DNA from: Burkholderiaceae bacterium
GTDB taxonomy: Bacteria; Pseudomonadota; Gammaproteobacteria; Burkholderiales; Burkholderiaceae_E
Assembly (NCBI GenBank): GCA_024711155.1
Contig: JANJTK010000117.1
Span: 1-38,322, forward strand
DNA length: 38,322 bases
Reading direction: 5' to 3'
Shown: piece by piece, positions 1-10,222 of the stretch
Numbering within the stretch: position 1 is the first letter of the stretch
Layout: the number at the start of each line of letters is the position of its first letter
Made by a program: the position numbers and the translations under genes
Notes under the pieces: generated by a model
The model's input: the letters and a program-made list of their open reading frames with translations, nothing else
Database searches by the model: none
Told to the model about the DNA's origin: nothing

Positions 1-1225
1 CACGGCCCGCCCGCCGCTCGCCGCTCGCCGCTCGCCGCTCGCCGCTCGCCGCGCGCCGGCAGGCGCCGGCGCAGGCCGCGCGCCAGACGCGCTGCGGCGC
101 GCCCAGCGCGCCGATGTCGTCGAACGGCGCGCCCTTCGCAAGCGTCGCGTGCGGCAACCCGAAGTGCCGGCGCGCGGTCGCAGTCGCCGCGCGCAACACG
201 TCCGCGGTGCCCAACCCCGCTTCCAGGTAGCGGTCGATTTCCTCGAGCACCGCGCGCCCGTGTTCGACACCCATGCTGCCCGCGTCGGTGCCGAGCAGCA
301 GCGTCACGCCGAGTTCGTGCGCGAGCGCAAGGTGGCGCGCATGCTCGTCGAGAATGCGCCGCAGGTGGCCGACGGTCTGGGCGCTCCACCCGACCGCCTC
401 CGGGTGCGCCCACTGGAAGTGGACCGGGCAGAAGGTCGGAGTCCACGCGACGCCGTTCTCCAGCATCAGCCCGAGCACCTCGCGGCTCATGAAGAAGCCG
501 TGCTCGATCGACCCGACGCCGGCGCGCGCCGCGATGCCGAGCCCGGCGGCGCCACTGCAATGCGCGAGCGTGCGCCGCCCGCAGGCGCGCGCGGTCTCGA
601 CCACCAGGCGCGCCGCCGCGAGGTCGAATTGCGGCTCGTCGGTGACCGCGCCGGCGTCGAAGTCGATGATGCCGGTCAGCACCAGCTTGATCTCGTCGCT
701 GTCGAGCGCGCTCTCGCGCACCGCGGCGACGATCGCCGCGTCGTCCTCGACGTCGCGCCCGATGAACGCGCCGTAGCGCTTCGGGCGCTTGACGCCGGAG
801 CCCGCCGACAGCACGCACGGCAGCGCGTCGTCCGCGCGCGCCTCGGCGCGCACGGCGTGGTTGATCAGGTGGCGGTCGCCGGCGTCGCGCACCCGCGTCA
901 CGCCGTGCGCGATCGACTGTCGCGCGCTGTCGCGCGCCGCCGCGAGCAGCTCGTCGACCGGCTTCTTCATGTGCGCCGAGCGCAGCGCGCCGTCGGTCGG
1001 CGCGCCGTCGAGGAACAGGTGGACGTGCGCATCCACGAGACCCGGCATCAGGAAGCCGCCGCGCTCGACCGGCATCCCGCGCGCCGCGAGTGCCGCGCCG
1101 TGGTCGCCCTCGTCGATCGCCTCGATGCGCCCGCCGCGGACCGTGAAGGTGACCGGCCCGTCGCCGCGCAGCTCGTCGCCGTCGAACCAGCCGCCGGCGA
1201 CGACCGCGAATCCGTCGCTGCCCAT
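1..1225 (-). CDS. Amidohydrolase family protein (imidazolonepropionase-like), 3' end beyond the window
   Basis: Manual translation from ATG at 1225: MGSDGFAVVAGGWFDGDELRGDGPVTFTVRGGRIEAIDEG...GFLMPGLVDAHVHLFLDGAP...TLAHCSGAAGLGIAARAGVGSIEHGFF...LLLGTDAGSMG. Contains the amidohydrolase HxH, H and D motifs. Absent from the ORF track because there is no stop before the window edge. Confidence 0.85.
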   Translation of the reverse strand, partial: MGSDGFAVVAGGWFDGDELRGDGPVTFTVRGGRIEAIDEGDHGAALAARGMPVERGGFLMPGLVDAHVHLFLDGAPTDGALRSAHMKKPVDELLAAARDSARQSIAHGVTRVRDAGDRHLINHAVRAEARADDALPCVLSAGSGVKRPKRYGAFIGRDVEDDAAIVAAVRESALDSDEIKLVLTGIIDFDAGAVTDEPQFDLAAARLVVETARACGRRTLAHCSGAAGLGIAARAGVGSIEHGFFMSREVLGLMLENGVAWTPTFCPVHFQWAHPEAVGWSAQTVGHLRRILDEHARHLALAHELGVTLLLGTDAGSMGVEHGRAVLEEIDRYLEAGLGTADVLRAATATARRHFGLPHATLAKGAPFDDIGALGAPQRVWRAACAGACRRAASGERRAASGERRAGR

Positions 1226-1230
1226 CGCGC

Positions 1231-2121
1231 TCAGGCCTTGTAGAACTTGCGCACCGCGCGCAGCGCGTTGCTGCCGGTCTGCTCGAGGAAGTTGCGGTAA
1301 GCGCCCAGCACGTAGTTGTCGTCCGGCAGCGGCGCGTAGCCGCGCCACGGGGTGCCCAGCACGGTGTCGAACCCGTGCGGCACCGCCAGCGTGAGGAACG
1401 CGTTTTCGAGGCAGTGCTTGAGGTCGGAGCCGTCGGCGGCCTTCGCCGGCAGCTGCTGGCCGATGTTGGACAGCCCGCCCATCATGTGCAGCCCCTTCAG
1501 CTCGGGATCGGAACCGATCGCCTTGATCGCGTCGAGCGTCGCGCGGTTCAGGCCCTCGGTGTCGGCGATGATCGCGCTCACCGACAGGTCGACGTAGACG
1601 TGGTCGAGCGGCATGGCGTAGTCGTCGCGCAGGCGCAATGCGGCGCGCCGAGCCGTCGAGGCGATCTCGTCGGCGGTCTTGTTGTTCATGCCGACGCCGT
1701 CGACGACGCGCTCCGAGGCCATCACCATCACGCGAAACGCGTGGTCGCCGTACAGCGTCATCGGGTCCCAGCGATGCTCGGTGATCGAGTTGACGATCGG
1801 CAGTTCGCCCCCGGCGCGCGCGCGATCGTAGGTCGCCAGGCACAGCGCGAACAGCTCGGTGGTCGGCACGTCGAACGACAGCGGCAGCGTCACCACCGCC
1901 TGGATCGCCCGGATCACGTCGACCAGGAACGGCTGGTCGACCATCGCCTGCGCGCCGATGTTGACGTTGAGCGCAAACGCGCCGGCCGCCTCCTGCTTCA
2001 CCGCGAGTTCCTGGATGCTGGCGAGGTCCTTGTTCTCGAACATCGCGCGCGTGCTCTTGAAGCCCGGGTTGATGCGCTCGCCGATGATGCGGATGCCGAA
2101 TGCGTTGTGCTCGTGGGTCAT
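1231..2121 (-). CDS. Pterin-binding (dihydropteroate synthase-like) methyltetrahydrofolate/corrinoid methyltransferase
   Basis: MTHEHNAFGIRIIGERINPGFKSTRAMFENKDLASIQELAVKQEAAGAFALNVNIGA..., typical of the pterin-binding methyltransferase family (AcsE / MetH pterin domain / CmuB-like). ATG overlaps the upstream stop (ATGA). Confidence 0.85.
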   Translation of the reverse strand: MTHEHNAFGIRIIGERINPGFKSTRAMFENKDLASIQELAVKQEAAGAFALNVNIGAQAMVDQPFLVDVIRAIQAVVTLPLSFDVPTTELFALCLATYDRARAGGELPIVNSITEHRWDPMTLYGDHAFRVMVMASERVVDGVGMNNKTADEIASTARRAALRLRDDYAMPLDHVYVDLSVSAIIADTEGLNRATLDAIKAIGSDPELKGLHMMGGLSNIGQQLPAKAADGSDLKHCLENAFLTLAVPHGFDTVLGTPWRGYAPLPDDNYVLGAYRNFLEQTGSNALRAVRKFYKA

Positions 2122-4061
2122 GACTCTCTCGTGGCGGTGATGCGGTCGAAACCGATGTGCTTCAGGAAGGTCTTCTGGAAATCCGGCCGGGCGTTGAGCG
2201 CCGTCGCGTGCGCCCGGCGAGCGAGTTCGCGCGCGCGCTCGCGGTCGGCGCGCGAGGCGAGCATGCGCCGCACGCCGAGCCCGGCCGCGTTGCCGACCTG
2301 CACGAAACGTTCGCGCGCGAGCGGCGGGAAGAGCCCGATGTCGACGCCGCTGGCGACGTCGATGTAGGCGCCGAACGAGCCGGCGATCACGAAACGCTGC
2401 ACGGCGTCCTCGGCCAGCCCGGCCTCGGCCAGCAGCAGGCTGGTGCTGGTGCGGATGGCCGCCTTGGCCAGCTGCACCGCGCGCACGTCGTCCTGAGTGA
2501 ACAGCACGCCGGGCGCGAGTTGCGCCGCGCGCCGCCCCTGCTCGTCGACGACGATGTCCGGATGGTCGCTGGCGAGCCGACCCTGCGCGCTGACCAGGCC
2601 CCCGCGCAGCAGCACCGCGAGCGTGTCGAGCACGCCCGACCCGCACAACCCGACCGCCTCGCCGTCGCCGATCGTGTGCGACACCAGCCGGCCGTCGGCC
2701 AGCCCGACCTTCTCGATCGCGCCCTCGGCCGCGCGCATCCCGCACGACACGTGCCCGCCCTCGAGCGCCGGGCCCGACGGCGCCGACGCCGACGAAATCG
2801 CGCCGCGATGGATCAGGCTGATCTCGGTGTTGGTGCCGACGTCGACCACCAGCGCACAGTCCGCCTCGCGCCACTCGCTCTCGGTGGCGAGCAGCGCGGT
2901 GACGTGGTCGCCGCCGACGAACCCGCCGATGTTCGGCGCGACGTGCACCCACGCGCCCGGCGCGATCGCGAGGCCGAGGTCGCGCGCCCTGACGTCGACC
3001 GCTTCGCGCACGACGGCGACGAACGGCGCGCGCCCGAGCTGGCGCACCGGCAACCCCAGCAGCAGGTGATGCATCGCGGTGTTGCCGCACACCGTCACGT
3101 CGACGATGTCGGCGGCCTTCTGGCCGACCCCGGCGCACAGGTCGTGCGCGAGCGCGCCGATGCCTTCGACCACGGCCTCCCGCAGCGCCCGCGCGACCCC
3201 CGCATCGGCGGTCGCGTGGTTGATGCGGCTGACCAGGTCCGCGCCCCAGGCCGTCTGGGGATTCTCGAGCCCCAGGTGCGCGAGTTGTTCGCCGCTGTCG
3301 AGGTCGATCAGGAAGGCTGCGATGTTGGTCGTGCCGAGGTCGACCGCCAGTCCGAGGCTGCGCCGCCGCGGCGGGCCGAACGCGATCAGTTCGTTGTCGC
3401 GCACCCAGACGCGCAACGCGCCGGGTTCGGCGCTCACCTCGACGCTCACCCCGGCGCCCGCTTCGGCGCTCACCGCGGCGCCCGCTTCGACCCCCACCCT
3501 GGCGCCCGTCCTGGCGTCGGATCCGCGCAGCACCGCGGCCAGGTCGCAGGCGGCCGCCGGGTCGATCGCGGCGTGCTCGAGTCCCAGCGCCTGCGCGACC
3601 CGGTCGGCGTCGGCGCGGTCGTCGGCCAGGCTGGGCAGCGGGACGCGGACGTCGTGCGCGCGCACCGCCGCGTCGAGCGCGAGCCGCTCGTGGCGACCCG
3701 TGCCCGGTTCGGTGCGCACCACCGGCGCGAGCGAGCGCGGCGCGATCTCGACCACGCAATCGGAGCGCGCGCCCACCTGGCACGAACGCATCCACTTCGC
3801 GCGGTTGAGCGGGCGGCCCTCGTCGTCGAGAGCCAGTTCGGGCGCGGGCCGGCCGCCAGCGGCGTGCGGCTCGACCGCGCCTTCGACGACGCGCACCATG
3901 CAGCTGCCGCAGGTGCCGCGCCCGCCGCAGGCGCCGACGATGCGCACGCCGTGCCGGCGCGCGCTCTGGTACAGGGTCTCGCCACGCGCGGACGCGACGA
4001 CGCGCTCGAGTTGCGGGAATTCGAGCCTCGGCGTGTCGTCGTTGCGGGCGGTGTCCTCCAT
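2118..4061 (-). CDS. RACo-type ATP-dependent reductive activator of corrinoid proteins (N-terminal 2Fe-2S ferredoxin plus ASKHA-like domain)
   Basis: MEDTARNDDTPRLEFPQLERVVASARGETLYQSARRHGVRIVGACGGRGTCGSCMVRVV...: C-x5-C-x2-C plant-type ferredoxin motif, then GLAVDLGTTNIAAFLIDL and LVVDVGTNTEISL phosphate motifs. Start could also be 4073. Confidence 0.88.
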   Translation of the reverse strand: MEDTARNDDTPRLEFPQLERVVASARGETLYQSARRHGVRIVGACGGRGTCGSCMVRVVEGAVEPHAAGGRPAPELALDDEGRPLNRAKWMRSCQVGARSDCVVEIAPRSLAPVVRTEPGTGRHERLALDAAVRAHDVRVPLPSLADDRADADRVAQALGLEHAAIDPAAACDLAAVLRGSDARTGARVGVEAGAAVSAEAGAGVSVEVSAEPGALRVWVRDNELIAFGPPRRRSLGLAVDLGTTNIAAFLIDLDSGEQLAHLGLENPQTAWGADLVSRINHATADAGVARALREAVVEGIGALAHDLCAGVGQKAADIVDVTVCGNTAMHHLLLGLPVRQLGRAPFVAVVREAVDVRARDLGLAIAPGAWVHVAPNIGGFVGGDHVTALLATESEWREADCALVVDVGTNTEISLIHRGAISSASAPSGPALEGGHVSCGMRAAEGAIEKVGLADGRLVSHTIGDGEAVGLCGSGVLDTLAVLLRGGLVSAQGRLASDHPDIVVDEQGRRAAQLAPGVLFTQDDVRAVQLAKAAIRTSTSLLLAEAGLAEDAVQRFVIAGSFGAYIDVASGVDIGLFPPLARERFVQVGNAAGLGVRRMLASRADRERARELARRAHATALNARPDFQKTFLKHIGFDRITATRES

Positions 4062-4098
4062 GCCTCGGGCCATTTTATCGCGCACGCCTTCGGGCCTC

Positions 4099-4776
4099 TC
4101 AGGTCTCGAGCGCGCGCCGCCGCGCGAGCAGCGCGCAGCGCGGCGCCGACGGGCATTCGTCGCAGCGCGACCAGTTCGCTTCGGGCAGGTCGATGCCGAC
4201 GCCGACGACCGCCGTCGACGACTTCGCCGGCACCAGCGACCCGCCGGGCGCACACGCGAGCCCGATCGAATCCCCGCCGGCCAGCCGCAGCACCGCCTGC
4301 TGCGCGTCGAGCCCGAGGCCGGGATCGCCGGCGCGCAGTTCGCCCGCGACCGTCAGGCCCTGCCGCAGCGCCTGCGCGTGCAACCGGTCCTGCGCGCGCC
4401 GCGACAGCGCGAACAGCAACTCGTTGCCGAGCTCGTCGAGCGCCAGCGCGGCGGCCGGGCGGCGCGCCGCGAACAATTCACTCACCGCGTGCTCGATCCC
4501 GGCACCGAGCGTGCAGACGACCACGCCGAGCGCAGTGAGCGTCCCTGACGCGGGCAGCAGGCGCGCCGCATGCAACTGCTCGCCGCCGGCCAGCAGCATC
4601 TCGCCGCGCACCGATTCGAGCGGCACGATGCGCCACGTGAACGCCGCGTGCACCAGGTCGGTCCCACGGACGCTCGCAACCGCTTCGTCACGCCGCTGCG
4701 CCCAGCCGGGGCGCGCGTTCGCCGGCGGCTCGGGCAGCTGGCGCAGCAGCGCAGCCGTCGACACCGTCGTGCTCAT
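4099..4776 (-). CDS. Vitamin B12-dependent methionine synthase activation-domain-like protein with C-terminal Cys motif
   Basis: MSTTVSTAALLRQLPEPPANARPGW...LGAGIEHAVSELFAARRPAAALALDELGNELLFALSRR...SRCDECPSAPRCALL. The fold pattern and C-x2-C-x5-C tail are typical of activation-like proteins in corrinoid methyltransferase loci. Confidence 0.72.
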   Translation of the reverse strand: MSTTVSTAALLRQLPEPPANARPGWAQRRDEAVASVRGTDLVHAAFTWRIVPLESVRGEMLLAGGEQLHAARLLPASGTLTALGVVVCTLGAGIEHAVSELFAARRPAAALALDELGNELLFALSRRAQDRLHAQALRQGLTVAGELRAGDPGLGLDAQQAVLRLAGGDSIGLACAPGGSLVPAKSSTAVVGVGIDLPEANWSRCDECPSAPRCALLARRRALET

Positions 4777-4795
4777 GCCCGCCCCGCGACGCCGC

Positions 4796-6226
4796 TCAGG
4801 CCGGCCGCGACGCGCGATCCGCGCCCGCGGGCGGTTCGCGCAGGCCGGACTCGACGATGATCTGCGCCAGCACCTGCTCGTTGCGGTGTCCCATCAGGTG
4901 GACCCCGGCGACGCCCTCGATCGCCGTGACCGCGCGGATGGTCTCGATGCACACCGCCTTCGCCTCGGCCTTCTGGTCGGGCGCGGCCTCGATGCGCGCG
5001 AGCACCTCCTCGGGGATCGCGACGCCGGGGACGTTGTTCGCCATCCAGCGCAGCGCCTTCGCCGACGCGAGCGTGCCGACGCCGACGATCAGGTGCGCGC
5101 GCCGGTGCAGGCCGCGCGCGCGCACCTCGCGCATGAACTCGTCGAACGCGCGCAGGTCGAAGCAGAACTGGGTCTGGATGAAACGCGCGCCGGCAGCGAC
5201 CTTCTTCTCCAGGTTGGCGATGCGGTCGAGGTAGGGGGGCACGAACGGATTGACGGTCGCGCCGACGAACAGGTCGGGCGCCTTGTCGAGCTTGCGCCCG
5301 GACAGGTATTCGCCGCGGTCGCACATCGTGCGCGCGACGTGCAGCAGCGACACCGCGTCGAGGTCGAACACCGGCCTGGCCTGCGGGTGGTCGCCGCGGC
5401 TGACGTCGTCGCCGGTCAGGCACAGCACGTTGCGCACCCCCAGCGCGGCTGCGCCCAGCAGGTCGCCCTGGATCGCAATGCGGTTGCGATCGCGGCAGGC
5501 GATCTGGTAGACCGGTTCGAAGCCGCGCGTGGCGAGGATCGCCGACGCCGCGACGCTCGACATGTGGCAGTTGCCGCCGGCGCCGTCGGTGATGTTCATC
5601 GCGTCGACGAGGCCGCGGAAGATCTCGGCGCGCGCCAGCAGCGGCTGCGGATCAGCCGAGTCCGGCGGCGCGATCTCGACCGTCACGACGCGCTCGCCCG
5701 ACGTGCAGCGGCGCTCGAACTGGCTCTGCTCGGCCTCCGGGGTGACGCGCTCGCCCACCGGCGGCTGGAACACCGGCGCGCTGCGCCCCTCGACCACGTC
5801 GACCCAGGTCGAGCGCCCTCGGCGGCGGTGGTCGATCGCGGGCAGCAGCGGCGTCGGGTGCGCGCGGTGGTCGGGCGCGATGCGCTTGGCGCCGTCGGTC
5901 GCCTCGACCCACACGCAACGCATTTCCGGCTTGACCTCGCAGTTGCCGTCGGCCCGGACGCCGCCGCAGGGGCCGTTGCGCATCTGTTTCGCGCAGTTCA
6001 TCGGGCACGCCATGCCGGTCGACGAGAGCACGCACTGCCCGCACATCTGGCAGTCGAACATCAGTCCCTTGGCGCCGCGCTCCACCGGCAGCACGAGCTT
6101 CTCGGCGCGCGCGGTGCCGAGCCGCCGCAGCAACGGCGCCGCCAGCGGCGCGAGCCGCGAGAACCAGCCGTACCAGGAGTGCAGGGCCGCCGCGTGGCGG
6201 ACCGACCAGCGTCTGAGCGAGTGCAT
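4796..6226 (-). CDS. metF: MetV-MetF fusion: zinc/Fe-S-type MetV domain fused to methylenetetrahydrofolate reductase
   Basis: N-terminus CQMCGQCVLSSTGMACPMNCAKQMRNGPCGGVRADGNCEVKPEMRCVW (MetV-type Cys pattern). C-terminal half VTVEIAPPDSADPQPLLARAEIFRG...NITDGAGGNCHMSSVAASAIL...NVLCLTGDDVSRGDH...FIQTQFCFD (MTHFR barrel). Confidence 0.87.
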   Translation of the reverse strand: MHSLRRWSVRHAAALHSWYGWFSRLAPLAAPLLRRLGTARAEKLVLPVERGAKGLMFDCQMCGQCVLSSTGMACPMNCAKQMRNGPCGGVRADGNCEVKPEMRCVWVEATDGAKRIAPDHRAHPTPLLPAIDHRRRGRSTWVDVVEGRSAPVFQPPVGERVTPEAEQSQFERRCTSGERVVTVEIAPPDSADPQPLLARAEIFRGLVDAMNITDGAGGNCHMSSVAASAILATRGFEPVYQIACRDRNRIAIQGDLLGAAALGVRNVLCLTGDDVSRGDHPQARPVFDLDAVSLLHVARTMCDRGEYLSGRKLDKAPDLFVGATVNPFVPPYLDRIANLEKKVAAGARFIQTQFCFDLRAFDEFMREVRARGLHRRAHLIVGVGTLASAKALRWMANNVPGVAIPEEVLARIEAAPDQKAEAKAVCIETIRAVTAIEGVAGVHLMGHRNEQVLAQIIVESGLREPPAGADRASRPA

Positions 6227-6385
6227 CGAACCGGAAGCGCGAACTGTTTAATCCATGGAAGCAGCAGGGTATTTCGGCCCCGCCGCCGTCCTTCAAGTCC
6301 CCATTTCAGCCGCCACAATGGGCCGACCACGTCGGCATTGTCCTCGCTGGCTCTTTCCTTGCCAAATCGACGGCCGCTCGTGTCG

Positions 6386-8085
<1,700 letters not shown>

Positions 8086-8089
<4 letters not shown>

Positions 8090-8460
8090 CCGAGCATTCC
8101 TTGTTCCCAGCGTCCAATCGCCACCACCACCAGGAGCGCGGCCGGGAGCAGCGGCTCGTGGAGACGCCGCCACTCCCGGTTCACGACGAGGGTCGCCAGG
8201 GCCACGAGCATCGCGACGCCCAGCACGACCGCCGCGAGCGAAGCCGTCTTCGGCAACAACAGGCCGGCCGATCCGAGTATCCAGAGGACCACGAGGCCGA
8301 ACGTCACCTCCGCCGGCCGCGCGTATCCCCAGTGCCTGAACTCCTCACCGACCTCGGCGAAGTCGTACACCTTGTGCCGCGCGGACTTCAGGAAGATCCA
8401 GGCGGCGCCAGCCTGGCAGGTCCACAGTGCGGCCTCGACCGCGAGCACTCGCGTACTCAT
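8086..8460 (-). CDS. Small four-helix membrane protein (DoxX-like)
   Basis: 124 aa with several hydrophobic segments (EVTFGLVVLWILGSAGLLLPKTASLAAVVLGVAMLVALATLVV). Embedded in the operon with an overlapping stop/start. Confidence 0.55.
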
Positions 8461-8475
8461 CGCAGTCGCGCCCCT

Positions 8476-9375
8476 TCACCGTCGCTCACGCCTCGACCGC
8501 GACGAGGAGCGCAACGCGTCGATCAACTCGCTGTCGTTGCGGTCACCGACCCCCTGGTCGACCATCTGCTGGAAGACGGCAATGGTCGCGTGGCCCAGCA
8601 CCGACTGTGCTCCGCGGTCTTCGATCAGATCGATTCCGTAGCCGACGTCCTTGATCCGCATCCTCCCGGAGAATTGCACCGGATTCTCGTGCTTGTTCTC
8701 GGCCATGTAGCGCGCGTGCCGGACGACGTGCGGACTCCCGGTCGCCCCGGCCGAGAACGCCTCGGCGGCTGCGCGAAGGTCGATGCCGACGGCTTCGCAG
8801 GCAAACATCGCCTCGGCGGTCGCAGCCACCTGAACCGCTCCCATCACGTTGTAGATCAGCTTGAACGTGATTCCCGAGCCGACCGGCCCGAAGCGGGTCA
8901 CGCCTGCACTGACAGCGGCCAGCACGGGACGAAGCGCGTCGATGTCCTCGATCGCCCCGCCCGCGAAGACTCTCAGCTTGCCGGCCTCGGCAACGTCCGG
9001 CCGCCCGGCCACCGGTGCATCCACGAACCGCATTTTCTTCTCGCGTACGAGGCGATCGAGTTCCGCGACCCATGGCAGTGAAACCGTCGAGGCCTCGACC
9101 GCGATCGTGCCCGGCTCGAGGTCTGCACTCAGCACGCCGTGAGCGCCGGCCCAGCACTCGCGCGATGCAGCGTCGTTCGTCAGCGACGAGATCACGACCT
9201 CGGCGCCGCTCGCTGCTTCCGCGGGGGTGGCCGCGACCCGGGCTCCGAGGTCGACCAGCGGGACGACTTTCGCGGGCGTGCGGTTGTAGACCGTGACCCG
9301 ATGTCCCGCCTTCAGGTAGTTCCGGATCATTGCGGCGCCCATCATTCCCGCCCCGAGAAAGGCGATGCTTGTCAT
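8476..9375 (-). CDS. NAD(P)-dependent oxidoreductase, 3-hydroxyisobutyrate dehydrogenase/6-phosphogluconate dehydrogenase-like family
   Basis: MTSIAFLGAGMMGAAMIRNYLKAGHRVTVYNRTPAK (Rossmann), FVDAPVAGRPDVAEAGKLRVFAGG, GSGITFKLIYNVMGA (catalytic Lys region). Confidence 0.88.
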   Translation of the reverse strand: MTSIAFLGAGMMGAAMIRNYLKAGHRVTVYNRTPAKVVPLVDLGARVAATPAEAASGAEVVISSLTNDAASRECWAGAHGVLSADLEPGTIAVEASTVSLPWVAELDRLVREKKMRFVDAPVAGRPDVAEAGKLRVFAGGAIEDIDALRPVLAAVSAGVTRFGPVGSGITFKLIYNVMGAVQVAATAEAMFACEAVGIDLRAAAEAFSAGATGSPHVVRHARYMAENKHENPVQFSGRMRIKDVGYGIDLIEDRGAQSVLGHATIAVFQQMVDQGVGDRNDSELIDALRSSSRSRRERR

Positions 9376-9421
9376 GTGACCTCTCCGTGAAGTTTCGTCG
9401 ATGCGGTCGTTGCGGACCCCG

Positions 9422-10207
9422 CTAGGGACGGCGGGTGATGCACAGGCCCTCCAGCGCGAGCCCAAAGGGCAGCAATTCGTTCATCTGGCGGCGCAGTTGC
9501 TCCGTCAGCAGGATGCGCGAGTACCGGCGATTCAACTCCGGCTGCCGCATCACTTGTCGCGCGAGTTCCCATGCGCGCGACAGCAGCCCGGCCCGCGGGA
9601 GCACTTCGGCGACCAACCCTGCCGCGAGCGCTTGGCGGGCATCGAGGACCTGGCCGGTCAACAGGAAATACCGCCCCCGGTTCAGCCCCATCGCCATCGG
9701 GAAGACGACGTGTACGCCGTCGCCGGGGACGAGCCCGCCGACGAAGTGGGCCGAGTCCTGGAACGTCGCCTCCTCGGCCGCCAGGACGATGTCGCACATC
9801 ACCGGTATTTCCGCGTGCCGAACCGCCGGACCGTTGACGGCGGCAATCATCGGAACGTCGATCGCCAGCAGGTTGCCGAGCAGGCGATTCGATTCCCATC
9901 CCAGTTCGCCCCACTCATCGGGGCTTTGATGGTGATAGCGGCGGTTCGAAGTGGACTCGGCAGGCGGCCCCGAGAACTCATCGCCCGTCCCGGTGACGAT
10001 CACGACCTGGTTCTGGCGGTCGCGTCCGACCATCAGGAAGGCCTCCTCGAGTTCCGCATGAGGCAATCGCCCCCATCGCAGCGGACCGCCATCGGTGTGA
10101 AGGGTCAGCTCGAGGATCCCGTCCTCACGCCGCATCCGGATGGACTGGTAGCGCCCGCAGTACTCGTCGAACTGCGGCCGCAGATGCCCTGGGGCCTGGG
10201 TGCTCAC
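9422..10207 (-). CDS. Crotonase-superfamily C-C hydrolase, 6-oxocamphor hydrolase (OCH)-like
   Basis: GTG start. [17 protein letters not shown]...[63 protein letters not shown]...[29 protein letters not shown] aligns by eye with OCH ([63 protein letters not shown]). Positions equivalent to OCH W40, H45, H145, D154 and E244 are retained. Confidence 0.8.
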   Translation of the reverse strand: [261 protein letters not shown]

Positions 10208-10222
10208 GCCTGCTGCTCCCTG

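Noticed and set aside
14-55. Short regular repeat as a CRISPR array
   Set aside because: Uninterrupted 7-bp units with no spacers. It is a simple tandem repeat.
1231-3795. 854-aa minus ORF as one fused protein
   Set aside because: Only the C-terminal ~296 aa after MTHEHNAFG are real. The N-terminal part is an out-of-frame reading of the RACo gene.
2157-4538. 793-aa plus-strand ORF
   Set aside because: Antisense to RACo and the activation-like gene, with low-complexity R/A/D/H composition and no recognisable family.
6227-6385. Promoter or terminator in the gap between the CoA ligase and MetV-MetF genes
   Set aside because: No convincing -35/-10 pair or hairpin found. I cannot tell whether the C1 genes are co-transcribed with the cassette.
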